The notes under the pieces: generated by a model | Database searches by the model: none | What the model was told of the DNA's origin: nothing | What the model saw: only the letters and a program-made list of their open reading frames with translations | Position numbers and translations under genes: made by a program | Shown here: positions 1 through 8,160 of the stretch, one piece after another | Layout of the letters: each line of letters starts with the position of its first letter | Numbering within the stretch: position 1 is the first letter of the stretch | Source of the DNA: Nocardia neocaledoniensis | GTDB taxonomy: Bacteria > Actinomycetota > Actinomycetes > Mycobacteriales > Mycobacteriaceae | Direction: 5' to 3' | Length of the DNA: 64,000 nucleotides | NCBI RefSeq assembly: GCF_029868625.1 | Contig: NZ_JARWOJ010000433.1 | Span: forward strand, 1 to 64,000

Positions 1-123
1 GGGCGCCCCAGAATCCCCGGCCCCGGGTTACCGGGCCCCCCCCGGGCCCCCCCTCACCCGTAAGCGCGCCCCCGCCGGGGGGGGGGGGCCACCCCCGCCC
101 GCCCCCCGGGGCGCTGTCCGGGG
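1..123. other. Low-complexity contig end, probably unreliable sequence
   Basis: The stretch is made of long runs of C and G, including a run of 12 G near 79-90, unlike any other intergenic DNA in the window. No coding frame, promoter or conserved motif is visible. It ends just before dapD, whose own codons look normal. The most economical reading is poor-quality bases at a contig or read end, so the true dapD upstream region should not be read from here. Confidence 0.6.
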
Positions 124-156
124 GTGGCCGACACAAACGCGCGCGCACCCGGCAAA

Positions 157-1116
157 ATGACCGCTGTGAGTATTCAGGGAGCAACCGCAGTCGGAATCGC
201 CAATGTGACCTCGGACGGCACCGTCCTCGACACCTGGTACCCCAGCCCCGAGCTGGGCGAATTCACCGAGACCGGCTCCAAGCGCGTCGACGCGGCCGAG
301 GCGGGCGAATTCGCCGAGCTGCTCGGCACCGACGCGGCGCGCGGTGTCGAGGTGATCGCGGTGCGCACCACGATCGCCGATCTGTCGGCCGCGCCGGTCG
401 ACGCGCACGACGTGTACCTGCGCCTGCACCTGCTCTCGCACCGCCTCGTGCGGCCGCACGGGGTGAACCTCGACGGACAGTTCGGCCTGCTCAGCAATGT
501 CGTGTGGACCAACCACGGCCCGTGCGCGGTGGAGGGCTTCGAGCAGACCCGGCTGAAGCTGCGGGCGCGCGGCCCGGTGACGGTGCTCAGCGTCGACAAG
601 TTCCCCCGCATGGTCGACTACGTGGTGCCCACCGGCGTGCGCATCGGCGACGCCGACCGGGTCCGTCTCGGCGCCCACCTGGCCTCCGGCACCACCGTCA
701 TGCACGAGGGCTTCGTGAACTTCAACGCGGGCACCCTGGGCAATTCGATGGTGGAGGGCCGCATCTCGGCCGGTGTCGTGGTCGGTGACGGCTCCGATAT
801 CGGCGGCGGCGCCTCGACCATGGGCACCCTGTCCGGCGGCGGCACCACGGTCATCTCGGTCGGTGAGCGTTCGCTGCTCGGCGCCAACGCCGGTCTCGGC
901 ATCCCCCTCGGCGACGACTGCGTCCTGGAGGCGGGCCTGTACCTGACCGCGGGCACCAAGGTCACCGCGCCCGACGGCACCGTCGTCAAGGCCGCGACCC
1001 TGGCCGGCCGCAACAACCTGCTGTTCCGCCGCAACTCCACCACCGGCGCCGTCGAGGTGGTGCCGCGCACCGGCACGGGCATCGAGCTCAACGCCGCGCT
1101 GCACGCCAACGACTGA
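157..1116 (+). CDS. dapD: 2,3,4,5-tetrahydropyridine-2,6-dicarboxylate N-succinyltransferase
   Basis: DapD transfers succinyl from succinyl-CoA to tetrahydrodipicolinate, the first step of the succinylase branch to meso-DAP and lysine. The 319-residue product matches the actinobacterial form closely: the N-terminal [11 protein letters not shown] and VVWTNHGPC blocks, then [28 protein letters not shown] and [18 protein letters not shown], followed by the left-handed beta-helix repeats of the trimeric hexapeptide transferases. I chose ATG 157; an in-frame GTG lies at 124, but 124-156 borders unreliable sequence. The partner aminotransferase dapC is about 11.8 kb away. A strong hairpin follows the stop codon. 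Confidence 0.95.
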   Translation: MTAVSIQGATAVGIANVTSDGTVLDTWYPSPELGEFTETGSKRVDAAEAGEFAELLGTDAARGVEVIAVRTTIADLSAAPVDAHDVYLRLHLLSHRLVRPHGVNLDGQFGLLSNVVWTNHGPCAVEGFEQTRLKLRARGPVTVLSVDKFPRMVDYVVPTGVRIGDADRVRLGAHLASGTTVMHEGFVNFNAGTLGNSMVEGRISAGVVVGDGSDIGGGASTMGTLSGGGTTVISVGERSLLGANAGLGIPLGDDCVLEAGLYLTAGTKVTAPDGTVVKAATLAGRNNLLFRRNSTTGAVEVVPRTGTGIELNAALHAND

Positions 1117-1129
1117 GTCGTTCTTCCCG

Positions 1130-1160
1130 GCGGCCCCGCACTCACCGAGTGCGGGGCCGC
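1130..1160 (+). terminator. Rho-independent-like terminator after dapD
   Basis: A perfect 14-bp inverted repeat (GCGGCCCCGCACTC at 1130-1143 and its complement at 1147-1160) with a 3-base loop starts 14 bases after the dapD stop. There is no long T tract, as is usual in GC-rich actinomycetes. Confidence 0.7.
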
Positions 1161-1175
1161 TGTGATTCAGCTCAC

Positions 1176-1202
1176 CGTCACGAATCCCCGCGCTGCCGCA
1201 TC
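1176..1202 (+). promoter_or_regulatory. Candidate ECF41 (SigJ-type) promoter
   Basis: CGTCACG at 1176-1182 followed after 16 bases by CATC at 1199-1202 resembles the ECF41 consensus as I recall it (TGTCACA, 16-17 bases, CGTC). It sits about 40 bases upstream of the flavoprotein start that precedes the ECF41 gene. Both elements are imperfect, so autoregulation is a proposal only. Confidence 0.35.
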
Positions 1203-1240
1203 CCATGATCGAGAAGCGGAATCCACAGCAGGAGGCTGAG

Positions 1241-2320
1241 ATGAACGTCGTGGTGGTCGGAGCGGGATACGCGGGGGCGGTGGCGGCCAACCGGCTGGCA
1301 AAGAAGGTGACCGACGCGCGGATCACCGTGGTGAATCCCCGGCCGGATTTCGTGGAGCGGGTGCGCTTGCACGAACAACTCGCCGGGACCGGCGCGGCGG
1401 CGACGCCGCTGAGCGAGGTGCTCGCCGCGGGCATCACGGCCAGGCTGGCCGGCGTGGACAAGATCGGCGACGGCGTGGTCACCCTCGACGACGGCGACAG
1501 CCTCGACTTCGACCACCTCTTCCTCGCGGTGGGCAGCACGGTCGACCCCCTGCCCGGCACGATCGGCATCGGCACCTGGGAGGGCGCCGAGCAGGCCCGC
1601 GCGGCACTGGGCGCTCTGCCCGACGAGGCGGCGGTGACCGTGATCGGCGGCGGGCTCACCGGCATCGAGACCGCGGCGGAACTCGCCGAATCCCGCCCCG
1701 AGCTGCGAGTCCGATTGGTGGGCACCGAGATCGGCCCGAGCCTGTCCGCCGGTGGGCGGCGCCGGGTGCGGAAGGTGCTCGACCGGCTGGGGGTGGACGT
1801 GGTCATCGACGAGGTCGCCGCGATCACCGACGGGCGGGTGCTGCTGCGCTCGGGCGCGGGTCTCGACACCGCGCTGACGCTGTGGGCCGTCATCGGCGCC
1901 GTGCCCACGCTGGCCGCGCGCAGCGGCCTCGCCGTCGACGCCGACGGCAGGGCACTGGCCGACCCCTACCTGCGCAGCGTGAGCGATCCGCGCGTGTTCG
2001 CCATCGGCGACTGCGCCGCGGTTCCGGGCGCGCGGATGGCCTGCGCGACCGCCGCGCCGCAGGGCGCGCACGCCGCGGATACCCTCGTCAGGATGATCGC
2101 GGGACGCGAACCACGGCCCTACTCCATGGGATACAGCGGCCAGGCACTGAGCCTGGGCCGGCGAAACGCCCTGGTGCAGACCTCCCGCCGGGACGACTCG
2201 CCGCTGCCGGTGTCCTACGCGGGCCGGGCCGCGGCGTTCACCAAGGAACGCGTCGTCCGGTACGCGGCGTGGAGCGCGCGCTCGGGCATCAGCGTCTGGC
2301 TGCCGGGCCCGCGCGCGTGA
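1241..2320 (+). CDS. FAD-dependent NAD(P)-type oxidoreductase, ECF41 partner
   Basis: A pyridine-nucleotide-disulfide/NDH-2-like flavoprotein of 359 residues. The N-terminus has the Rossmann FAD motif VVVGAGYAGAVAANRL; a second nucleotide fold appears mid-protein (VTVIGGGLTGIETAAELAE); FAIGDCAAVPG near residue 250 is the C-terminal FAD-binding motif. ATG 1241 is preceded by AGGAGG at 1230-1235; an ATG at 1205 has no such site. The stop overlaps the GTG of the next gene (GTGA), so both are translated as one unit. ECF41 sigma factors are known to be encoded beside a carboxymuconolactone decarboxylase, oxidoreductase or epimerase, and this gene fills that slot. The substrate is unknown. Confidence 0.85.
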   Translation: MNVVVVGAGYAGAVAANRLAKKVTDARITVVNPRPDFVERVRLHEQLAGTGAAATPLSEVLAAGITARLAGVDKIGDGVVTLDDGDSLDFDHLFLAVGSTVDPLPGTIGIGTWEGAEQARAALGALPDEAAVTVIGGGLTGIETAAELAESRPELRVRLVGTEIGPSLSAGGRRRVRKVLDRLGVDVVIDEVAAITDGRVLLRSGAGLDTALTLWAVIGAVPTLAARSGLAVDADGRALADPYLRSVSDPRVFAIGDCAAVPGARMACATAAPQGAHAADTLVRMIAGREPRPYSMGYSGQALSLGRRNALVQTSRRDDSPLPVSYAGRAAAFTKERVVRYAAWSARSGISVWLPGPRA

Positions 2321-3189
2321 CACCGGCCGACGAGTTCGCCGAGAATCGCGGACTGCTGTTCTCGATCGCCTACGAGATCCTCGGCTCGGTCGTCGACGCC
2401 GAGGACGTGCTGCACGACAGCTATCTGCGCTGGTCGACCGTCGACCACGCGCGGGTCGAGCATCCGCGTGCCTATCTGGCCCAGATCGTCACCAGGCAGG
2501 CGATCGGGGTGCTGCGCGCGGCCGCGCGACGCCGCGAGGAGTACGTCGGGCAGTGGCTGCCCGAACCGCTCGCGGCGCCGTCGGACGACGGGGCCGAGCA
2601 CGTGCTGACCGGCGAGGCGGTGACCACCGCGATGCTGCTGGTGCTCGAGACCCTGACCCCGCTCCAGCGCGCCGTGTTCGTGCTCCGCGAGGTCTTCGCG
2701 TTCAGCTACGCCGAGATCGCCGCGGCGGTCGGCAAGTCCGAAACCGCGGTGCGGCAACTCAATCAGCGTGCCAGGGCGCGGGTGCACGAGAAGCGGCACA
2801 CGGCCGTCGCGACGCCGGAACAGGCCCGCTCGGTCGTCGAGCGATTCTCGGTCGCGGCCGCGACCGGCGACGTGCAGGCGCTGATGGACGTGTTGGCGCC
2901 CGACGTGGTGTACCTGGCCGACGGCGGCGGCGTGGTCAGCGCGGTTCGCCGACCGGTCGTCGGCCCCGACAAGGTCGCCAGGCTGCTCATCGGCCTGTTC
3001 CGCAAGGGCGCGCGGATGGGCGAACTCGGCGTGCACTTCGGCGTCTACAACGCCATGCCCTCGGTCGCCGCGACCATCGACGGCGTCCTCGATCAGGTGA
3101 CCTCGGTCGAGGTCACCGGCGATCTGGTCACCGCCGTCTACTGCGTCCGCAATCCGGACAAGCTCGGGGCGGTCCGGATCCCGACCTGA
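2317..3189 (+). CDS. sigJ: ECF41-family RNA polymerase sigma factor (SigJ-like)
   Basis: A 290-residue extracytoplasmic-function sigma factor. Region 2 is at about residues 5-70 and region 4 at about 105-160 (PLQRAVFVLREVFAFSYAEIA). It then carries the SnoaL-like C-terminal extension that defines ECF41. Diagnostic motifs are WLPEPL in the linker (80-85), DGGG (202-205) and the C-terminal NPDKL (279-283). In ECF41 proteins this extension takes the place of an anti-sigma factor and controls activity in cis. GTG 2317 overlaps the upstream stop. No anti-sigma gene is nearby, which fits the group. The inducing signal cannot be read from the sequence. Confidence 0.9.
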   Translation: MTPADEFAENRGLLFSIAYEILGSVVDAEDVLHDSYLRWSTVDHARVEHPRAYLAQIVTRQAIGVLRAAARRREEYVGQWLPEPLAAPSDDGAEHVLTGEAVTTAMLLVLETLTPLQRAVFVLREVFAFSYAEIAAAVGKSETAVRQLNQRARARVHEKRHTAVATPEQARSVVERFSVAAATGDVQALMDVLAPDVVYLADGGGVVSAVRRPVVGPDKVARLLIGLFRKGARMGELGVHFGVYNAMPSVAATIDGVLDQVTSVEVTGDLVTAVYCVRNPDKLGAVRIPT

Positions 3190-3214
3190 GACCACGCTCA
3201 CCTCGCCCGCCGAA

Positions 3215-3239
3215 CCCTCGACTCGCTCCCGTTCGAGGG
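3215..3239 (+). terminator. Short hairpin after sigJ
   Basis: CCCTCGA (3215-3221) and TCGAGGG (3233-3239) can pair across an 11-base loop, 26 bases after the sigJ stop. The stem is short and has no T tract. Confidence 0.35.
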
Positions 3240-3252
3240 GCTACGCTCGACT

Positions 3253-3268
3253 TATACGGAACCGTATA
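3253..3268. promoter_or_regulatory. 16-bp palindromic operator upstream of the molybdopterin gene
   Basis: TATACGGAACCGTATA has two perfect 7-base arms around AA and lies 15-30 bases before ATG 3283, overlapping the expected promoter. The form (inverted TATACGG arms) is typical of operators of TetR-family repressors in mycolata. No regulator gene adjoins it, so the repressor must act from elsewhere. Confidence 0.6.
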
Positions 3269-3282
3269 TTTGGAGGATCGGC

Positions 3283-3942
3283 ATGACACTCCCCCCTGGT
3301 CAGCGGGCCATCGACGGATTTCCCCGCTTCGGAACGCATCTGCATCATCCGCCGCCGCCGGTTCCCGCGGAGCCGACGCTCGAGTTCGGTGGCGCGGTGG
3401 ACGCGCCGTTCACCCTGACCCTCGACGAGCTCGCCACACTGCCCCGGCGTGAACTCGTCGCCGATTTCCACTGCGTGGCGGGTTGGTCGGCCACCGACCT
3501 GCGCTGGACGGGGATCCCGTTCGCCGAGTTCTACCGCTCGCGAATAGAGCCGATGCGCGCCGGGACGATCAGCCACGTCGTATTCGAGGGCCTGGACGGA
3601 TTCCAGTCGGTCGTCCAGCTAGCGGACGCGCTGGGCGAGGACGTGCTCATCGCCGACCGGCTCGACGGGCGACCGCTGAACAGCGACCACGGCGCGCCGC
3701 TTCGGCTGGTGAGCCCGAGCCAGTACGGGTTCATCAATACGAAGCACCTGTGCCGCGTCGAATTCCACACCAGCGAGCCGCCCGACCCGGACCGGTTCTC
3801 GCCGCTGGCCGGGCATCGCCGAGCGCGGGCGTGGGCGGAGGAACGGCACCGCTATCTGCCCGGTCGCCTGGTGCGGCCGATCTACCACCGCCTGATCGAG
3901 CCGATCCGGCGGATGAGTGCCAAGGGCAGCACCGAGTCCTGA
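3283..3942 (+). CDS. Molybdopterin-dependent oxidoreductase (sulfite-oxidase fold)
   Basis: A 219-residue protein with the oxidoreductase molybdopterin-binding (SUOX/YedY-like) domain. FHCVAGWSATDLRWTGIPF contains Cys64, the expected Mo ligand, and NSDHGAPLRLVSPSQYGFINTKHL is the conserved cofactor-pocket region. There is no signal peptide and no heme or dimerisation domain, so it is a minimal, probably cytoplasmic single-domain enzyme. GGAGG at 3272-3276 supports ATG 3283. Expression is probably controlled by the palindrome at 3253-3268. The substrate is unknown. It runs tail-to-tail into the acyl-CoA ligase, whose stop begins at the next base. Confidence 0.85.
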   Translation: MTLPPGQRAIDGFPRFGTHLHHPPPPVPAEPTLEFGGAVDAPFTLTLDELATLPRRELVADFHCVAGWSATDLRWTGIPFAEFYRSRIEPMRAGTISHVVFEGLDGFQSVVQLADALGEDVLIADRLDGRPLNSDHGAPLRLVSPSQYGFINTKHLCRVEFHTSEPPDPDRFSPLAGHRRARAWAEERHRYLPGRLVRPIYHRLIEPIRRMSAKGSTES

Positions 3943-5364
3943 TCAGCCGAGCAGCTTCTTCTGCACCTTGCCCATCGCGTTGCGCGGCAGGGAGTCGACG
4001 AAGCGGACCTCGCGCGGGCGCTTGTGCGCCGAAACCTGCGCACCCACATGGGCGATCAGTGCGGCGGCGTCGGCGGCACCGTCCCTGGCGACGACGAAGG
4101 CCACGATGCGCTGGCCGAGGTCGTCGTCGGGCAGGCCCACCACCGCCGCCTCGGCCACGGCCGGATGCCCGAGCAGCGCGGTCTCGATCTCGCCCGCGCC
4201 GATCCGGTAGCCGCCGGACTTGATCAGGTCGATGGACTCACGCCCGACGATGCGGTGGAAACCGTCGGGGTCGACGACGGCCACGTCGCCGGTGCGGAAC
4301 CAGCCGTCCTCGGTCCAGTCGGCGGCGGTGGCGTCGGGCCGATTCAGGTAGCCGCTGAACAGCATCGGGCCGCGCACCTGCAGCCCGCCGATGCTCTCGC
4401 CGTCGTGCGGGACGGGCGCGCCGGACTCGTCCCGCAGCCGGGTCTCCACCCCGCGCACGGGCGTGCCGACCCAGCCGGGCCTGCGTTCGCCGTCGGCCCT
4501 GGTCGAGAGGGTGATCATCGTTTCGCTCATCCCGTACCGTTCCACCGGCGGCTGACCGGTGAGCTCGGCCAGCTTCTCGAACACCGGCACCGGCAGCGGC
4601 GCGCTCCCCGACACCAGCAGGCGGGCCTTGCCCAATTCCCTTGCCAGATCCGGCTGCTCGACGATCCGCGACCACACCGTCGGTACCCCGAAGTACAGAC
4701 TGCCCCCGGCCGCCGCGTACGCCTCCGGCGTCGGCTTGCCGGTGTGGATCACCGGGCTGCCGACCCGCAGCGGCCCGAGCAACCCGAGGATCAGGCCGTG
4801 CACGTGGAACAGCGGAAGGCCGTGCACCAGCGTGTCTTTCCAGGTCCAGTCCCAGGCCTCGGCGAGCGCGTCGAGGCCCGCGGCGATGGCGGCGCGGCTG
4901 AGCATCACGCCCTTGGGCGCGCCGGTGGTACCCGAGGTGTAGAGGATGAAGGCGGTCGAGGTGGGATCGGGTTCGGGATAGCTGTGCCAGGACCGCGCGT
5001 GCAACCGCACCGGGACCACGGGCAGCGTGGTGCCCTCCGGCGCCGCGCCGAGCCAGGCCTGGGCGCCGGAATCGCGCAGGATGTGCTCGAGCTCGGCCGC
5101 GCCGGAGTCCGGCGGCACCGGCACGACGGTGACCCCGGCGATCAGGCAACCGACCACCGCGAGGACCGTGCGCACGGTCGGCTCCGCCAGCACCGCCACG
5201 CGGTCGGCGCGGGCGATCCGTTCGGCCACCGAGGTCGCCGCACCCAGCAGATCGGAGCGCGAGAGAGTGGCATCATCGATGGTGACGGCGTCGGGGATGT
5301 CGGCCCCGGCGGCGACGGCGATCGGATTCAGCGAGGCGAGCAGCAGCGGCGGACCGTAGGACAT
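3943..5364 (-). CDS. fadD36: Acyl-CoA synthetase, FadD36-like
   Basis: An AMP-forming acyl-CoA ligase of 473 residues, activating an acid via acyl-AMP to its CoA thioester. The P-loop YTSGTTGAPKG is at 142-152, YGMSETMITLSTRADG is the adenylate-forming A5-type motif, WFRTGDVA is present, and the C-terminal PRNAMGKVQ carries the catalytic lysine (about 466). The short length and the placement between the dapD and P5C dehydrogenase genes match fadD36 of M. tuberculosis. Propionate or another short acid is a plausible substrate, but this is inference. The gene is divergent from the MpaB-type gene, with a 98-base gap. Confidence 0.88.
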   Translation of the reverse strand: MSYGPPLLLASLNPIAVAAGADIPDAVTIDDATLSRSDLLGAATSVAERIARADRVAVLAEPTVRTVLAVVGCLIAGVTVVPVPPDSGAAELEHILRDSGAQAWLGAAPEGTTLPVVPVRLHARSWHSYPEPDPTSTAFILYTSGTTGAPKGVMLSRAAIAAGLDALAEAWDWTWKDTLVHGLPLFHVHGLILGLLGPLRVGSPVIHTGKPTPEAYAAAGGSLYFGVPTVWSRIVEQPDLARELGKARLLVSGSAPLPVPVFEKLAELTGQPPVERYGMSETMITLSTRADGERRPGWVGTPVRGVETRLRDESGAPVPHDGESIGGLQVRGPMLFSGYLNRPDATAADWTEDGWFRTGDVAVVDPDGFHRIVGRESIDLIKSGGYRIGAGEIETALLGHPAVAEAAVVGLPDDDLGQRIVAFVVARDGAADAAALIAHVGAQVSAHKRPREVRFVDSLPRNAMGKVQKKLLG

Positions 5365-5462
5365 CCGTCCACGCTAACGCGACGAGGTTCTCCCGCGCCG
5401 CGCCGCCGTCCGTTGACACCCCGCCGACGTGATGAGACATTCTTCGTATAGTTCTCTCACCG

Positions 5463-6332
5463 ATGAAAATGGGGTCAACGATGACCATCCTCGCTCGCTC
5501 ACGTTCGCGTCAGAACGAACCGGCGGAATTCGATATCAGGGACTACATCGACGGAGCCGCCGCCATCTACGGCGCGACCGCCAATGTGATCATGCAGCTG
5601 AGCCTGGCCCCGGTCGGTTACGGCGTCGCGGAATCACGGGTACACAGCGGCAGCATCATGCGACACCCGGTGAAGCGCACGCGCACCACCCTCACCTACC
5701 TCGCGGTGGCGATGCTCGGCGACGACGCCGATCGCGCCGCCTACCGCACCGCCGTCAACGGTGCGCACAAATACGTCCACTCCACCGCCGACAGCCCGGT
5801 GAAGTACAACGCCTTCGACCGGAACCTGCAGATGTGGGTGGCCGCGTGTCTGTACTGGGGTTCGGTCGACGTGATGGACCGCCTCCACGGCCCCGTCGAC
5901 GACGACATCGCCGACAGCTTCTACGCCTACGCCCACTACCTCGGCACCACCCTGCAGGTACCGCGCGAGATGTGGCCCGCCGACCGTACCGCGTTCGCCG
6001 CCTACTGGGCCGAGAACCTGCCCGAGACCAGCATCGACGCCACCATCAAGGCCTACTTCGACGACCTGCTCGATCTGAAGATGATCAGCCCGGCGCTGCG
6101 GCTGCCGTTCGCCCGGTTCCATCGCTGGTTCACCACCGGCCTGCTGCCGCAGCACCTGCGCGAGGAGATGGGCATGACCTGGACCGAACGCGACGAGCGC
6201 CGACTCAACCGGCTGATGCGCGCCACGGGCCGGGTGTCGGAGCGGATGCCGCGGGTGATCCGCAACTTCCCGTTCAACGCCACCCTGGCCGACATGCGCC
6301 GCCGTCAGCGCAGGGGCAAGCCGCTGATCTAG
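5463..6332 (+). CDS. Oxygenase MpaB family (DUF2236) protein
   Basis: A 289-residue member of the DUF2236/MpaB family, which includes latex-clearing rubber oxygenases and the fungal mycophenolic-acid oxygenase; characterised members bind heme b. Family features are the SRVHSGSIMRHPVKRTRTT segment, the HKYVHS histidines, and the helix-rich middle with FDRNLQMWVAACLYWGSVDV. No signal peptide or membrane helix is obvious. ATG 5463 has no good ribosome site; ATG 5481, preceded by GGGG, is a fair alternative (283 residues). The stop shares the bases CTAG with the opposing pruA stop. The substrate is unknown. Confidence 0.75.
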   Translation: MKMGSTMTILARSRSRQNEPAEFDIRDYIDGAAAIYGATANVIMQLSLAPVGYGVAESRVHSGSIMRHPVKRTRTTLTYLAVAMLGDDADRAAYRTAVNGAHKYVHSTADSPVKYNAFDRNLQMWVAACLYWGSVDVMDRLHGPVDDDIADSFYAYAHYLGTTLQVPREMWPADRTAFAAYWAENLPETSIDATIKAYFDDLLDLKMISPALRLPFARFHRWFTTGLLPQHLREEMGMTWTERDERRLNRLMRATGRVSERMPRVIRNFPFNATLADMRRRQRRGKPLI

Positions 6333-7960
6333 TCCATGTGCGGGTAGCGGTAGTCGGTCGGCGGCACGAAGGTCTCCTTGATCACGCGCGGCGCCACCCA
6401 GCGCAGCAGGTTGGTCGGCGAGCCCGCCTTGTCGTCGGTACCGGAGGCCCTGGCGCCGCCGAAGGGCTGCTGACCGACGACCGCGCCCGTCGGCTTGTCG
6501 TTGATGTAGAAGTTGCCCGCGGCGAAACGCAGTGCGGCACCGGCCTTCTCGATCACGGCGCGGTCCCTGGCGAAGATCGCGCCGGTGAGGGCGTACGGGG
6601 TGGCCGTGTCGACTTCGTCGAGCAGCACGTCGAAGGCGTCGGGCGCGTTGTCGTCGTAGACGTAGACGGTCAGGATCGGGGCGAAGTACTCGGTGCGGAA
6701 CGCCTCGTCGCGCGGGTCGTCGGGCAGCAGCACCGTCGGGCGGACGAACCAGCCGACACTGTCGTCGTAGGTGCCGCCCGCCGCGATGGTGATGCCGGCG
6801 TCCCTGGCGCGTTCGATCGCGGCCACGCCCTTGTCGTAGGCGCGCTGATCGATCAGCGCGCCACCGAAATTCGTGAGATCGGTGACGTCGCCGTACTCGA
6901 GCAGACCCACGGTGGCCAGGAACTGTTCACCCATCGTCCGCCACAGCGAGCGCGGCACGTAGGCGCGCGACGCCGCCGAGCACTTCTGGCCCTGATATTC
7001 GAAGGCGCCGCGAATCATGGCCGTGGACAGCGCATCCGGGTCGGCCGACGGGTGGGCCAGGATGAAGTCCTTCCCGCCGGTCTCGCCGACCAGGCGCGGA
7101 TAGCCGTGATAGCCGGCGATATTCGCGCCGACCCGCTGCCACAGATGCTGGAATGTCCGGGTCGACCCGGTGAAATGGATGCCGGCCAGACGCGGATCGG
7201 CCAGTGCGACCTCCGACAGATTCCCGCCGTCACCGGTGACCAGGTTGATCACCCCGGGCGGCAGGCCGGCCTCGAGCAGGATCCGCATCGTCACCCAGGC
7301 CGCGAGAGTCTGTGTGGGCGAAGGCTTCCAGATCACCGTATTACCCATGAGAGCGGGCGCGGTGGGCAGGTTGCCCGCGATGGCGCTGAAATTGAACGGG
7401 GTGATCGCGTAGACGAAGCCCTCCAGGGGGCGGTGATCCATCCGGTTCCAGACCCCGCGGCTCGACTGCGGCTGCGCCTCGAGGAGCTGTCGCGCGTAGG
7501 CCACATTGAAGCGCCAGAAGTCGACGAGCTCGCAGGGCGCGTCGATCTCGGCCTGCACCGCCGACTTCGACTGGCCGAGCATCGTGGCGGCCGCGACGGT
7601 CTCCCGCCACGGTCCCGCCATCAGATCGGCGGCCCGCAGCAGCACCGCGGCCCGCGCGTCTAACGACATCTCCCGCCACATCGGCGCGGCCGCGGTGGCC
7701 GCCTCGATCGCGTCGCTCGCCTCCTCGTGCGTCGTATCGGTGCAGGTCCCCAGCACCAGCGACCGCTGATGCGGCGCGACGATCGCATGCCGTTCCCCCG
7801 CCCCGGCGCGCTGCTCACCGCCGATCACCAGCGGCACGTCCACACACTCCCCCGCGACCTCCGCCAATCTCTTCCGCAGCCGCTCCCGCCCCGCCGTGCC
7901 CGGCGCATACGACTGCGCGGGCTCGTTCACCGGCACCGGAACCTCGGAGACAGCGTCCAT
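6329..7960 (-). CDS. pruA: L-glutamate gamma-semialdehyde (P5C) dehydrogenase
   Basis: A 543-residue aldehyde dehydrogenase that oxidises pyrroline-5-carboxylate/glutamate semialdehyde to glutamate with NAD, the second step of proline breakdown. It matches the long monofunctional PruA/RocA form: ITPFNFSAIAGNLPTAPALMGNTVIWKPS, the FTGSTRTF NAD segment, ETGGKDF with the catalytic Glu, and YQGQKCSAASRAYVP with catalytic Cys327. Proline dehydrogenase, its usual neighbour in mycobacteria, is absent; an MpaB-type gene lies convergently downstream instead. The stop codons of the two genes overlap at 6329-6332. Confidence 0.95.
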   Translation of the reverse strand: MDAVSEVPVPVNEPAQSYAPGTAGRERLRKRLAEVAGECVDVPLVIGGEQRAGAGERHAIVAPHQRSLVLGTCTDTTHEEASDAIEAATAAAPMWREMSLDARAAVLLRAADLMAGPWRETVAAATMLGQSKSAVQAEIDAPCELVDFWRFNVAYARQLLEAQPQSSRGVWNRMDHRPLEGFVYAITPFNFSAIAGNLPTAPALMGNTVIWKPSPTQTLAAWVTMRILLEAGLPPGVINLVTGDGGNLSEVALADPRLAGIHFTGSTRTFQHLWQRVGANIAGYHGYPRLVGETGGKDFILAHPSADPDALSTAMIRGAFEYQGQKCSAASRAYVPRSLWRTMGEQFLATVGLLEYGDVTDLTNFGGALIDQRAYDKGVAAIERARDAGITIAAGGTYDDSVGWFVRPTVLLPDDPRDEAFRTEYFAPILTVYVYDDNAPDAFDVLLDEVDTATPYALTGAIFARDRAVIEKAGAALRFAAGNFYINDKPTGAVVGQQPFGGARASGTDDKAGSPTNLLRWVAPRVIKETFVPPTDYRYPHMD

Positions 7961-8160
7961 ACCTCGAGGCTATCGCCGATCCCCCATGATCGCCCGCAGG
8001 CCCAGCCCGCGCGGGCGAGCGACAAGCGGCCCCGTGTGTCGGTGTTCGAGCGGCGGCGTACGTGCGTAACGGGTGTTCAGCCAGCCCAGGGCTTCTGCCC
8101 AGGGCCTCCATTTCCGCCACCGGCAGCGGCCGTCCCGAGCCGGTACGGCCGGGTGGGCGC

